34,478 bases of DNA. Origin: UBA7692 sp964552715 (GTDB lineage: Bacteria; Bacteroidota; Bacteroidia; Chitinophagales; LD1). Under the pieces are notes generated by a model. That model ran no database searches, had not been told where the DNA came from, and saw only the letters and a list, made by a program, of their open reading frames with translations. Made by a program: the position numbers and the translations under genes. The stretch is from the NCBI GenBank assembly GCA_964552715.1, contig CAZKHZ010000005.1, positions 1-34,478 of the forward strand, in the 5' to 3' direction. Shown here one piece after another: positions 26,066-34,415 of the stretch (the stretch's first letter is position 1; each line of letters begins with the position of its first letter).

Positions 26066-29000
26066 TCAAAAAATCGCCCGCAACTCTGCCCTGCCCGAAT
26101 GAATCGGCTTGGCAGTTCCTGTTTTTCTGCCGTCATACACAAAGGTGAGCAGCACCGATTGGGTTACTCTGTACTCAATCACCGCGCTCCACACCAAGTT
26201 GTTGCCATTTTGCAAGCCTTCCAACATGGCATACTCCAATTGCTGATTGCGGAAATCTTTATCGCGATACAGGATAGATGCGTAGGTGAATTTGGCTTCA
26301 AACGAAAGTTTATCCGAGCGATTGTACCTGCCCGAAATGCCCGCCTGATTAATGCTAGCCGTTTGTTTACCCACCGAATCGGAAGGGTTTGTTTTTTGCG
26401 CAAAAAGATAATTGAGTGATATGCGAAAATCTGTTTTGTACTGATAAGAAAATTCCGTATTGGTTTGGTTGAAATAAAAACGATAGCGTTGAAGAATGTA
26501 AAAGTCGGAAGTGTTGGAGCGCGTGCCATTGGTGTAGATGGTTTGAAGCGTGAGCGGAGTGATGATATTGTATCGAAGCGTAACGCCCTGCGCTTGCGAA
26601 AGTCTTTCTTCGTAACCGCTTGTAAGCAACACCTTGCTTTGAATATAGCTAAAGTCGAACTGCGCGCCATACTTAGGGTCTAGGCGATTAAAGTATAGCG
26701 AAGCGCGGTTGCTGTTGATGATGCTGACGAGCAAACTATTATTTAAAGAAGTAGGGAATGGATTGAAAATGTTGCCTACATTTTTGTTGCCCTGCGCAAA
26801 AGTTTTCTTTTGAATTTCCATGCTAGCAAAAAGCGAAAAGCGACTGCCGAACCTTGCCCACTTGCCAGCCTTGCCACCCAGCAGCACCGCAGGATTGACG
26901 TTGAGTGTTTGTGTAAAATTAGTAATGCTCACCGGAACAGATTCGGGCGTAACGGCAAACACTTTTATGTAAGATGAATCTTCGCGAAAAGGCGAGATGA
27001 CAAACTCATCCAATTGCTTAATGCCATCATCATTGGCATCTTTCCAAACAAAGTCGCCCGTGTTGGTAGGCGAAGTCTGATAAGTGAGTTGAATTTTCTG
27101 TTCGCGACCGCTCCCTATTTCATACAAAGTGGTGGAACGCAACAAACCCTTCCATAGGTTAAAGGTATAATCAATTCTGCCCAAATAATAGTGTCGAGCG
27201 TAGTTAAGCGATGCGGCAGAATCTTGATTGTAAGCATACCTGTAACTAAGCGTATAGTTCAGCGTTTGATTCTTTAATGTGTTGATATTTCCAAACACAT
27301 TCACGGTTTGTCCATAGAAAAAAGGATTGTCAAACCGTTTGCCCACACCTTTATGCTCCATGCGCAACACGCCCTCCACACCAAACTTATTGCGCATACT
27401 ATCGGGGCTCACCAAATACACTTTGTAGTTCTGCCACAGGTAAGAGTTGGCATTCAACGAATCATTTTGTGCATTGCGTTGCTCGTTTATCTCATGGTTA
27501 ATTTCTGCACCAATTCTAAATCCCTTTGCCTTTTTGATACCATAGTTAATATCCAATTGTGGGCGAATGAATAATGATTTCACCCCTCCGCCCGTTCCAT
27601 TCATGATGGTAGATAATGAACTAATGCGCACATCTTTCTTATTCATATTTGCACCAATACCATTTTCAAAACCAGTAAAATTATTCTGCTGCAAATAGCT
27701 TCTGAAACGATAGTTTACACTCGCCTCGCTACCAATATTGTAAGTCGCCAACACGTTGGTGAGGTGCTCGTCTCCGGGCGCAACAAACGCAGCGGTATTC
27801 CATTCGCGGTTAAATTCCATTGTGCGAAAACGTTCAACAGTTCTAAAGCGCGACTGCACAAACTCATAACCAGCTTCAATATTTAATGATTGCGATTTGC
27901 CAACAGTGTCGCGCTTTAAATCAATGCTGCCCTTGTAATTTATCTTTGCCGCACCACCAAAATTATCTGCGTTGTCATTTGGCGAAAGTGTGTTTACATC
28001 ATTGTTGCTGAGGGCACCCTCGGTTGTGATGATGTGCTTTTCAGCAATCTTAAAATCTGTTGCCAAAGTGTACATCTGACTGATTTGCGGAGCAGGCAAC
28101 AAAATTGCGGGCGTGTAATTACCTCTTTTCACAATTACTCCACCAATAGTGTCGGGCTTTACCCATACAAAAACTCTTCCATTGGCAAGCGAAGCCGTAG
28201 GCACATAATCACCTTTTTCATCGCCCACCATTGTAAAGGCAGCGGTGTAATAAGCAACCGCAGGCTCATTAGAAAACACCAACACAGAATCGTAACCAAG
28301 GGTATCTTTCAAAGCATAGAGAATGCGATTGACGTCATACAACACACTGTCAACTGTGGGGTAAAAAGCATTCTGCACACTGTCGCCAACGGTAGAAAGA
28401 AAACTGCGCTTGTTATCATCATAACTTTGGGCGATGGTTTGGTTCTTACTATCCTGCTCGCTGTAGATGTTTAAGCGGGTATTCACATACTTTGTTTCCC
28501 ATTCGGCATTGGCAAACACCACCGAGCGCAGGAAGTTATTATTGGTGTACTCAAACTCCACCACCACGCGCAAATCCCTTGTAATAATGCGTTTGGGCGT
28601 AAAGCGAATTTCGGCAGTGTTGTAATCAATCACATAGTCTTGGTCGGCACCGCGCTGCATCTTTACATTATTGATAAAAACCTCTTCGGTATTGGCAAGA
28701 ATTACGATAAAGCTTTCGCCATTTGCGCCAAACAATTTATAAGGTCCTTGATTGCCCTCTCTTACAGCTAAAGTGTTTCGTGCAAACTTTCCGCGCATGA
28801 TGCCACCTGCGGCATTTACCCTTGCCTTGCCCCATTCTTTAAAATCTAAATCGCCCTGATACCAACCGCCTTGCGGCTTTTTAGAGAATTTCAAGAAGTG
28901 AGATTGTGGTGTGTTGAACAAGTCAAAATCTCCTGCCGTTAAGCGATGTTTCTTCTTGTATTGAAGTTGAATAAAAATCTTATCAAACTCCTGAATCTGC

Positions 29001-29575
29001 TGCGTATTTCCATCGGGTTGAAATGGCACGTTGTTGTCTGTAAGCGCAGCGGTGATGTCTAAGTCTTTCGCCACTTCCCCACTCAGTTGAAGATTGAATT
29101 GCGAATTCAAAACTACATCTTGATTGTTGCCAAACTGCAAGCCCCGCGAAAAAGTTCCGTTGTAATCTAATGTGCCGAAGTCGAAGAATTCTTCAGCGGT
29201 TTCAACCGCTTTGTATTCATAAGGGCGCATCACAAAACTGCTCTGCGATTCGCGATAGCCTGCATAGTCCTTTCTAAACCGCTTTTGCCCTAAAGCAAAT
29301 GGATAAACGCGATAGCGAACACTGATTGCTCCAACAGGTTTTTGTTTCCATATTAATAAGGATTGAAAAGGGTAAAGTGTGTAAGCCGAAGTATCCACCG
29401 GAATACCATTTTGATACAAAAATACCTGCCCGGGTACTAAACTCAATGAATCTAACTTTAGAGAATCGGAGGCGACTGTAAATGTTTTGTTGCGAAGATT
29501 GCTAAGCGACTGACTGCGACCAGAAAGTGCAATCAACACAAAAAACAATAAGACAAATGCAGTTCTATTCAACAT
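26066..29575 (-). CDS. Large SprA-like outer-membrane beta-barrel protein
   Basis: The 1,169-residue protein has a signal peptide (MLNRTAFVLLFFVLIALSG then RSQS). An N-terminal segment (GNNQDVVLNSQFNLQLSG, then LTDNNVPFQPDGNTQQIQEFDKIFIQ) closely resembles the characteristic stretch of SprA/Sov, the T9SS translocon of Bacteroidota, followed by AGDF and GGWYQGDL. The C-terminal two thirds alternate aromatic and polar residues like a many-stranded barrel, but SprA is about twice as long. It is best called a short SprA-related outer-membrane protein of unknown role. I start at ATG 29575; an ATG at 29620 would place 15 extra residues before the signal peptide and lies in a heptamer tract. A TonB plug domain is not seen. 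Confidence 0.75.
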   Translation of the reverse strand: MLNRTAFVLLFFVLIALSGRSQSLSNLRNKTFTVASDSLKLDSLSLVPGQVFLYQNGIPVDTSAYTLYPFQSLLIWKQKPVGAISVRYRVYPFALGQKRFRKDYAGYRESQSSFVMRPYEYKAVETAEEFFDFGTLDYNGTFSRGLQFGNNQDVVLNSQFNLQLSGEVAKDLDITAALTDNNVPFQPDGNTQQIQEFDKIFIQLQYKKKHRLTAGDFDLFNTPQSHFLKFSKKPQGGWYQGDLDFKEWGKARVNAAGGIMRGKFARNTLAVREGNQGPYKLFGANGESFIVILANTEEVFINNVKMQRGADQDYVIDYNTAEIRFTPKRIITRDLRVVVEFEYTNNNFLRSVVFANAEWETKYVNTRLNIYSEQDSKNQTIAQSYDDNKRSFLSTVGDSVQNAFYPTVDSVLYDVNRILYALKDTLGYDSVLVFSNEPAVAYYTAAFTMVGDEKGDYVPTASLANGRVFVWVKPDTIGGVIVKRGNYTPAILLPAPQISQMYTLATDFKIAEKHIITTEGALSNNDVNTLSPNDNADNFGGAAKINYKGSIDLKRDTVGKSQSLNIEAGYEFVQSRFRTVERFRTMEFNREWNTAAFVAPGDEHLTNVLATYNIGSEASVNYRFRSYLQQNNFTGFENGIGANMNKKDVRISSLSTIMNGTGGGVKSLFIRPQLDINYGIKKAKGFRIGAEINHEINEQRNAQNDSLNANSYLWQNYKVYLVSPDSMRNKFGVEGVLRMEHKGVGKRFDNPFFYGQTVNVFGNINTLKNQTLNYTLSYRYAYNQDSAASLNYARHYYLGRIDYTFNLWKGLLRSTTLYEIGSGREQKIQLTYQTSPTNTGDFVWKDANDDGIKQLDEFVISPFREDSSYIKVFAVTPESVPVSITNFTQTLNVNPAVLLGGKAGKWARFGSRFSLFASMEIQKKTFAQGNKNVGNIFNPFPTSLNNSLLVSIINSNRASLYFNRLDPKYGAQFDFSYIQSKVLLTSGYEERLSQAQGVTLRYNIITPLTLQTIYTNGTRSNTSDFYILQRYRFYFNQTNTEFSYQYKTDFRISLNYLFAQKTNPSDSVGKQTASINQAGISGRYNRSDKLSFEAKFTYASILYRDKDFRNQQLEYAMLEGLQNGNNLVWSAVIEYRVTQSVLLTFVYDGRKTGTAKPIHSGRAELRAIF

Positions 29576-29614
29576 TAATTGATGCAGCAAAGAAATGCAA
29601 ATAGCAATAAATAC

Positions 29615-29649
29615 AGACATTAGTATTTAGTAGTTAGACATAAGACTAT
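29615..29649. repeat. Five AT-rich 7-bp tandem units
   Basis: AGACATT, AGTATTT, AGTAGTT, AGACATA and AGACTAT follow without gaps; every unit starts AG. The tract lies in the divergent gap between the SprA-like gene and etfB. Confidence 0.7.
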
Positions 29650-29656
29650 ACAAGAA

Positions 29657-29730
29657 GGACGAGGTGTATTGGGACGAAATAAAAGTAGACAGTAAGTGAG
29701 GATGCCCAATACTTAAGCCGACCCTCGTCC
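29657..29730. repeat. Imperfect long inverted repeat
   Basis: GGACGAGG (29657-29664) and TATTGGG (29667-29673) are matched in order by CCCAATA (29705-29711) and CCTCGTCC (29723-29730), with unequal spacers of 2 and 11 bp. The right arm merges into the GC-rich heptamer tract. It may be a folded relic of a mobile repeat. Confidence 0.4.
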
Positions 29731-29777
29731 CCTCGCCCCATGTCACTCGTCCCTCGTCCCATGTCCCTCGCCCCTTA
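29722..29777. repeat. GC-rich 7-bp tandem tract
   Basis: From 29729 the sequence reads CCCCTCG CCCCATG TCACTCG TCCCTCG TCCCATG TCCCTCG CCCCTTA, seven heptamers in strict register to 29777. One more unit at 29722-29728 precedes them, with its TCG one base out of register. The consensus is TCCCTCG/TCCCATG. It differs sharply in base composition from the neighbouring genes and has no ORF of merit. Confidence 0.75.
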
Positions 29778-29830
29778 TATAACGATACCAACATTCCATC
29801 CCCACTAAACCATTTGTGCCAACTATTGTT

Positions 29831-29859
29831 TTGATAGTATTGCGTTTCGATTACTTTCG
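29831..29859 (+). promoter_or_regulatory. Probable promoter of etfBA
   Basis: A TTG at 29831-29833 is followed after 18 nt by TACTTTCG (29852-29859), which matches seven of eight positions of the Bacteroidota -7 box, counting the free ones. Spacing is close to the 19-21 nt typical for this phylum. The ATG of etfB is 34 nt further on, giving a leader of about 25-30 nt. Confidence 0.5.
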
Positions 29860-29893
29860 CTCCGCAATTTTCAAAAACATCAATTTTTATACA

Positions 29894-30634
29894 ATGAAGA
29901 TACTTGTTCCAATTACAAAAGTGCCGGATACAACTTCCAAAATCACTTTTGTTGACAACAGCACAAAGTTCAATGCCGATGGCGTTACTTTTATTATGAA
30001 CCCAACCGATGAGTGGTATGCACTTACACGCGCCATTGAGTTGAAAGAAAAGAATGGTGGAGAAGTAGTAGTTATCAATGTTGGTGCTGCTGACAGTGAG
30101 CAAATCATTCGCAAAGCCTTGGCAATTGGTGCCGACCGCGCAGTGCGTGTGGATGTAGATGCAGCCGATGCGTTTGTGGTAGCTACCGAAATTGCCAACC
30201 ATGCAAAAACAGAAGGCTACGATTTAATTATCACCGGAAAAGAAACTATTGACTTCAACAGTTTTCAAGTTACTGGCTTAGTAGCTGAACTATTGGATTT
30301 GCCTGCTGTTGCTTTGGTAAATAAATTAGAGATAGAAGGTGGCGTAGCTACTTTACACCGCGAAGTTGAAGGCGGAACAGAGATTGTGGAAGTAAAACTT
30401 CCATTGGTAATAGGTGCTACTAAAGATTTAGCTCAGGCTCGTATTCCCAACATGAAAGGTATTATGTCTGCAAGAACAAAACCACTACAAGTGGTTGCAG
30501 CTTCAGGCGCATCAGCTAGAACAACAATCACTGCATTCTCATTGCCTGAAAAAGCAAAACAAGTTAAATTGGTAAGCCCTGATAACGTGGCTGAATTGGT
30601 TCGCTTGTTGCATGAAGAAGCAAAAGTTATCTAA
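29894..30634 (+). CDS. etfB: Electron transfer flavoprotein subunit beta
   Basis: The 246-residue protein starts MKILVPITKVPDTTSKI. It has the beta-ETF pattern WYALTRAIELKEKNGGEVVVINVG, a mid-region DLIITGKETIDFNSFQVTGLVAELLDLP, and the nucleotide-binding stretch VKLPLVIGATKDLAQARIPNMKGIMSA. The beta subunit binds AMP and carries the recognition loop for partner dehydrogenases. With EtfA it shuttles electrons from acyl-CoA dehydrogenases to the quinone pool. I start at 29894 because the in-frame upstream ATG at 29816 would translate across the likely promoter. It is followed after 96 bp by etfA. Confidence 0.96.
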   Translation: MKILVPITKVPDTTSKITFVDNSTKFNADGVTFIMNPTDEWYALTRAIELKEKNGGEVVVINVGAADSEQIIRKALAIGADRAVRVDVDAADAFVVATEIANHAKTEGYDLIITGKETIDFNSFQVTGLVAELLDLPAVALVNKLEIEGGVATLHREVEGGTEIVEVKLPLVIGATKDLAQARIPNMKGIMSARTKPLQVVAASGASARTTITAFSLPEKAKQVKLVSPDNVAELVRLLHEEAKVI

Positions 30635-30638
30635 ATCA

Positions 30639-30659
30639 AGTTGCGAGTTGCAAGTTACG
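30639..30659. repeat. Three 7-bp tandem units between etfB and etfA
   Basis: AGTTGCG, AGTTGCA and AGTTACG follow each other directly after the etfB stop. The remaining 70 bp to etfA are AT-rich with no obvious hairpin, so both genes are probably on one transcript and the repeat would be transcribed. Confidence 0.65.
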
Positions 30660-30730
30660 AGGGAGAAAGTCTTCTTACTTATTACTCAATACCAAATCAA
30701 TAATTATCAATAAAAAATAATCTATAAAAA

Positions 30731-31708
30731 ATGAGTGTATTAACATTTGTAGAAGTTGCAGAAGGTAAAGTAAAAAAGGCTTCGTTAGAAGCTGCTGCTT
30801 ATGCATCAAAAACTGCCGAAGGTGCTGGCGTTGAATCAGTAGCTGTTGTGTTGGGCGAAGCTTCAGCCGATGAATTGGCTGCCTTAGGTAAAGTAGGTGT
30901 AAAGAAAGTATTACACACCAACGATAACCGTTTCAACGGTTTCGATTCTAAGTTGTTTGCAAAGGCGGCTGCTGAGGCTGCTGAAAAAGTAGGCGCTACT
31001 TTGGTAGTGGTTTCTTTCAACCAAAACGGAAAGTTATTAGCTCCAAGAATTGCTGTGCGTTTGAGCGCAGGTTATGTGCCAGGTGCCGTTGAGTTACCTG
31101 TGTTATCAGGCGATTCTTTAAGCGTTAAGAAAAACGTGTTCTCTGGCAAAGCATCTGCAACTTATCAAATTGCAACTGCTAAAAAAGTGGTTGCCTTAAC
31201 GCCAAACTCTTTCCCTATTGTAAAGGGCGAAGGTACGGCTGCTGTTGAAGCATTTGCACCAAGTGTAAACGATGCAGACTTTACTGTAAAAGTAAAAGGC
31301 GTTGAAAAAGTAACAGGCACTGTTCCTTTAACCGAAGCTGAATTGGTAGTAAGCGGAGGTCGTGGTTTAAAAGGTCCTGAAAACTGGTGGATGGTTGAAA
31401 ATCTTGCTACTGAATTGGGTGCAGCAACTGCATGTTCGCGCGCAGTATCTGATGTAGATTGGCGTCCTCACCACGAGCACGTTGGTCAAACAGGTATTAC
31501 TGTTCGTCCAAACTTGTATATCGCGGTTGGTATTTCAGGAGCAATCCAACACCTTGCTGGTGTGAACCAAAGCAAAGTGATTGTGGTAGTAAACAACGAC
31601 CCAGAGGCTCCTTTCTTTAAAGCTGCCGACTATGGTATAGTTGGCGATGCGTTTGAAGTAATGCCTAAGTTTATTGAAGAATACAAGAAGTTTAAATCAG
31701 CGCACTAA
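30731..31708 (+). CDS. etfA: Electron transfer flavoprotein subunit alpha
   Basis: The 325-residue protein has the complete FAD-binding C-terminal domain: SGGRGLKGPENW (208-219), SRAVSDVDW (236-244), VGQTGITVRP (251-260) and YIAVGISGAIQHLAG (263-277). Its N-terminal half is the pseudosymmetric alpha/beta domain that packs on EtfB. It holds the redox-active FAD of the heterodimer and hands electrons to ETF:quinone oxidoreductase. Length and gene order (etfB then etfA) are normal. A clear terminator begins 20 bp after the stop, so the unit ends here. Confidence 0.97.
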   Translation: MSVLTFVEVAEGKVKKASLEAAAYASKTAEGAGVESVAVVLGEASADELAALGKVGVKKVLHTNDNRFNGFDSKLFAKAAAEAAEKVGATLVVVSFNQNGKLLAPRIAVRLSAGYVPGAVELPVLSGDSLSVKKNVFSGKASATYQIATAKKVVALTPNSFPIVKGEGTAAVEAFAPSVNDADFTVKVKGVEKVTGTVPLTEAELVVSGGRGLKGPENWWMVENLATELGAATACSRAVSDVDWRPHHEHVGQTGITVRPNLYIAVGISGAIQHLAGVNQSKVIVVVNNDPEAPFFKAADYGIVGDAFEVMPKFIEEYKKFKSAH

Positions 31709-31727
31709 GCGTATTTAAAATGAAATT

Positions 31728-31759
31728 AAAATGCCGTGCCTAAGCGCATGGCATTTTTT
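31728..31759 (+). terminator. Rho-independent terminator after etfA
   Basis: AAAATGCC (31728-31735) pairs with GGCATTTT (31750-31757), extended inward by GTGC (31736-31739) with GCGC (31744-31747) and a two-base bulge. A run of six T residues (31754-31759) follows. This is the most convincing terminator in the window. Confidence 0.85.
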
Positions 31760-31863
31760 ATTTTCAGAGTTCAATAAACTGATTAGTTTGCAAATGTTTT
31801 TATGAGAGATGTTTAGTTTTTATTCAAAATGAAGCAACAACATCAAACACAGATTTTCGCCTG

Positions 31864-32463
31864 ATGAACAAAGTTGAATTAGAAATTATAGCCTTATCAC
31901 ATAGCGTTACTCAATCGCATTCTTTTGCCGTGGTGTTGGGCGAAGTGGGTGGCACGCGCAGATTGCCGATAGTAATTGGTGGCTTTGAGGCGCAGGCAAT
32001 TGCGGTTGCTTTAGACAACATGCGCCCTTCGCGTCCGCTTACGCACGACCTTATAAAAATGATGTGCGATACATTTGATATCAACCTCAAGCAAATTTAT
32101 ATCAGCAAATTGCAGGACGGTGTTTTCTACAGCAATTTGATATGCGAACAAAATGGCGAAGAGTATGATATTGATTCGCGCACATCCGATGCGTTGGCAA
32201 TGGCAGTGCGCTTTCACTGCCCAATTTTTGTAGAAGAAAGTATTTTATTGGAAGCTGGTGTGGAAGCCGACCCAAATGAAGCAGAAAGTTTAGAGCAAGA
32301 AATTGCCGAACTTACCAATCCTCAGCCGGTGCCATCTGGCAGTTCAAATTATGGAGGCATGACCGATGACGAACTCCACAAACAACTAATGGCGGCAATT
32401 GATGGCGAAGACTACGAAAAAGCCGCGCGAATCAGAGATGAGTTGAATAAAAGAGGGAAGTAA
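31864..32463 (+). CDS. Bifunctional nuclease (DUF151) domain protein with UVR motif
   Basis: The 199-residue protein begins with a DUF151/bifunctional-nuclease domain (about 1-130). Typical segments are FAVVLGEVGGTRRLPIVIGGFEAQAIAVAL and DIDSRTSDALAMAVRFHCPIFV. After a linker rich in Glu, Pro and Ser, a C-terminal UVR motif follows (about 167-198, DDELHKQLMAAIDGEDYEKAARIRDEL), as used by UvrB/UvrC for protein contact. This two-part layout is common in Bacteroidota. Nuclease activity has been reported for plant and archaeal relatives, but the bacterial role is unclear. It is cytoplasmic and lies 155 bp after etfA, beyond the terminator. Confidence 0.9.
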   Translation: MNKVELEIIALSHSVTQSHSFAVVLGEVGGTRRLPIVIGGFEAQAIAVALDNMRPSRPLTHDLIKMMCDTFDINLKQIYISKLQDGVFYSNLICEQNGEEYDIDSRTSDALAMAVRFHCPIFVEESILLEAGVEADPNEAESLEQEIAELTNPQPVPSGSSNYGGMTDDELHKQLMAAIDGEDYEKAARIRDELNKRGK

Positions 32464-32517
32464 GTTCACTTACATTTCTTTTCGGCAAGTTTGTTTTCAT
32501 TACGATATATATTTCAA

Positions 32518-33408
32518 TTGAGCATTTTTCATCGCGAATTTTTTAGGGTAAAATTCACTTTGCTGCTTCTTATATGGTCTATTCTAGGCAACACAAGTTT
32601 TGCTCAAAGCAATACCAACTATCAACGGCAAATCCAATTGATTGATTCGCTCAGAAGCTTTATTGCACTTGACCTAAAACTTAATATTGCCGATAGCTTT
32701 TACATGACATGGAAAAACAATGGCGAAGACAAAATGTATAATTATGTCTATGCTTCTTACAACGATTATATTAAAACAGCACACGAAAAGGGAAAGGATT
32801 TTTGGTTCTATACAATTGAAGATTCTGCAACCGCAAAAATCAATCGGCTAAAAGCAAAGGGCTACCATACACTCTTGTATAAAACTGCCGGCACCTCCGA
32901 TGCACAACTCAATCATAAATTGCTTGCATACCCCAATGAGGCAATCGCATTTATTGTTTTGCACGAAGCAACACATCAACACATTCGTTCGCAGGAAAAA
33001 CTGATACCATACATTTACGAAGAAGCCCTTTGTGATGCTTTAGCCAATAAAGCATGTTTGGCTTTTGCGCAAAAAACTAAACTGCTAAACATGGAAGATG
33101 TGCTCAAACAACAGCAGATTTTTGAAAAGCTATACAACTTCTTAAATCAGCAAAAAACTGCGATAGAAAGTGCGGAAGCAAAAAAGCGTAAAGCTCTTTT
33201 CAAAAGCAGCACTTCCAAAATAAAATTAGCCACACGCAAAGCCAATCAATTTCAAAAAGACCGAATGAACTATAAGGTAAATAATGCCTATTTCGTGCGC
33301 ATCATTCCATACACGCTGCACTACTTTCAAGTAAAAAATATGTTGGGCGAAAAGATAGAACTGAACAATGCTATTGAAACAATTCTAAAGCAGCAAGCAC
33401 TGCATTAA
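32518..33408 (+). CDS. Secreted HEATH-motif zinc metallopeptidase (aminopeptidase-like)
   Basis: The frame has no ATG before the Met of FYMTW, well inside the conserved protein, so a TTG start is likely. TTG 32518 gives a 296-residue protein with a clean signal peptide (MSIFHREFFRVKFTLLLLIWSI, ending SFAQ); TTG 32491 is an in-frame alternative adding nine residues. The mature part carries LHEATHQHI, an HExxH zinc motif (first His encoded at 32962), and EEALCDALAN about 15 residues on, whose Glu is a likely third ligand. This arrangement resembles the putative aminopeptidase family PF10023. The rest, including a Lys-rich helix, is uninformative. It starts 54 bp after the DUF151 gene and may share its transcript. 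Confidence 0.75.
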   Translation: MSIFHREFFRVKFTLLLLIWSILGNTSFAQSNTNYQRQIQLIDSLRSFIALDLKLNIADSFYMTWKNNGEDKMYNYVYASYNDYIKTAHEKGKDFWFYTIEDSATAKINRLKAKGYHTLLYKTAGTSDAQLNHKLLAYPNEAIAFIVLHEATHQHIRSQEKLIPYIYEEALCDALANKACLAFAQKTKLLNMEDVLKQQQIFEKLYNFLNQQKTAIESAEAKKRKALFKSSTSKIKLATRKANQFQKDRMNYKVNNAYFVRIIPYTLHYFQVKNMLGEKIELNNAIETILKQQALH

Positions 33409-34160
33409 TCCATTTCCTTCTTCTTGAATACTGGAATAATCCACCCGAATTTTATTCCGATCAACAAGTCAATTCTCTTTTGTGTATCCGTAGTTTGTGT
33501 ATCAAAATTAATGGGTCTTCGGCTTTGGGTAAATGCTATATCCGCCTGCACACCTCCATAAAACGACAGCCACTTTTTGTGTTTCAAATAAATGCCACCT
33601 ATAAACTGTGAAATCACAGGACCGGTGGTTAATCTATCATATCCCTTCCTATATGTGCTGTTTAGTTGCGGTAAAGTTTCTTTGCGTACATCAACCAATA
33701 TTTTATGCTGCATAAACCCAAATCCCGTTAGCAACAACAAGCCCGAATGATTCATAGGATTCTTGCTGAAAACGATTGTTTTACCGAAGAAGGCTTTTAC
33801 AGTAAAACCTCTTTCTTGCAAAAACACATTTAATAAAGTGCCGTTTTGTACGCCAATAAAACTTCCCTGCGAAGTAGAGATTCTATCTAAGATTGAATCC
33901 TCTTTTACTTTGTTGCCAAACATAAAACCTGCATCCACGCCAATGTGCCAATGCTTGCGCAACTGATAACTAAGCGAGCCGCCCAATTGCGAATTGTATC
34001 CAAATCGCTTTTGCATATCCAGCAATGGAAATTGCGCAGTAAAAGATGGAGCAATAAGTATGGCATTATTAAAGTTTTTGTCGGTTACAAACTCCTCCTT
34101 TTGCGCAAATAGATTGGCAACACAACACAAAAAAGCAAGCAACAACTTGTTCTTAATCAT
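33405..34160 (-). CDS. Small outer-membrane beta-barrel protein
   Basis: The 251-residue protein has a signal peptide (MIKNKLLLAFLCCVANLFAQ) and then repeated amphipathic strands with aromatic girdle residues (LGGSLSYQLRKHWHIGVDAGFMFG, LLLLTGFGFMQHKI, FIGGIYLKHKKWLSFYGGVQADIAF, LIGIKFGWIIPVF). This is the look of a PorT/OmpA-N-like 8- to 10-strand barrel. It does not show an OmpA peptidoglycan-binding domain. It overlaps the convergent metallopeptidase gene by 4 bp at the stops. The specific role is unknown. Confidence 0.75.
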   Translation of the reverse strand: MIKNKLLLAFLCCVANLFAQKEEFVTDKNFNNAILIAPSFTAQFPLLDMQKRFGYNSQLGGSLSYQLRKHWHIGVDAGFMFGNKVKEDSILDRISTSQGSFIGVQNGTLLNVFLQERGFTVKAFFGKTIVFSKNPMNHSGLLLLTGFGFMQHKILVDVRKETLPQLNSTYRKGYDRLTTGPVISQFIGGIYLKHKKWLSFYGGVQADIAFTQSRRPINFDTQTTDTQKRIDLLIGIKFGWIIPVFKKKEMD

Positions 34161-34415
34161 TCGCGCAAATCTATTTAAACCCTCGACATAAATATCATGG
34201 GTTCTTTTCCCGCCCTCGCTAGCATCCTGCTAGTGCGTATTTCCTCCGCGTTTCGCGATTCTTCCCTGTCGTCAATCAACAAATAATTGCTTTCCATTAT
34301 TCATTTGTGTATTCGTGGTTATGTAATAATCCCTGAGCGAAGTCGAACGAGGCTGTTTCCTCCGCGTTCTCCCCGCCTCTGCGTGAGATATTGGCTGTTC
34401 ATGGTACTTGTGCCG
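34161..34415. other. Non-coding stretch of repeat-like fragments
   Basis: No gene is supported here. It contains a small hairpin CTAGCA-TCC-TGCTAG (34219-34233), a 13-bp direct repeat TTTCCTCCGCGTT (34240-34252 and 34356-34368), and a segment CCCTGAGCGAAGTCGAA (34331-34347) of a kind I recall as widely repeated between Bacteroidota genes. The stretch looks like a patchwork of degenerate dispersed repeats. Confidence 0.55.

Noticed and set aside
26179..26670. A 163-codon minus-strand open frame inside the SprA-like gene
   Set aside because: It is an out-of-phase shadow of the barrel-coding region, Arg/Lys-rich and without motif.
29627..30202. A 191-codon minus-strand open frame across the etfB promoter gap
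   Set aside because: It runs antisense to etfB and through the heptamer tract; its composition fits a chance frame.
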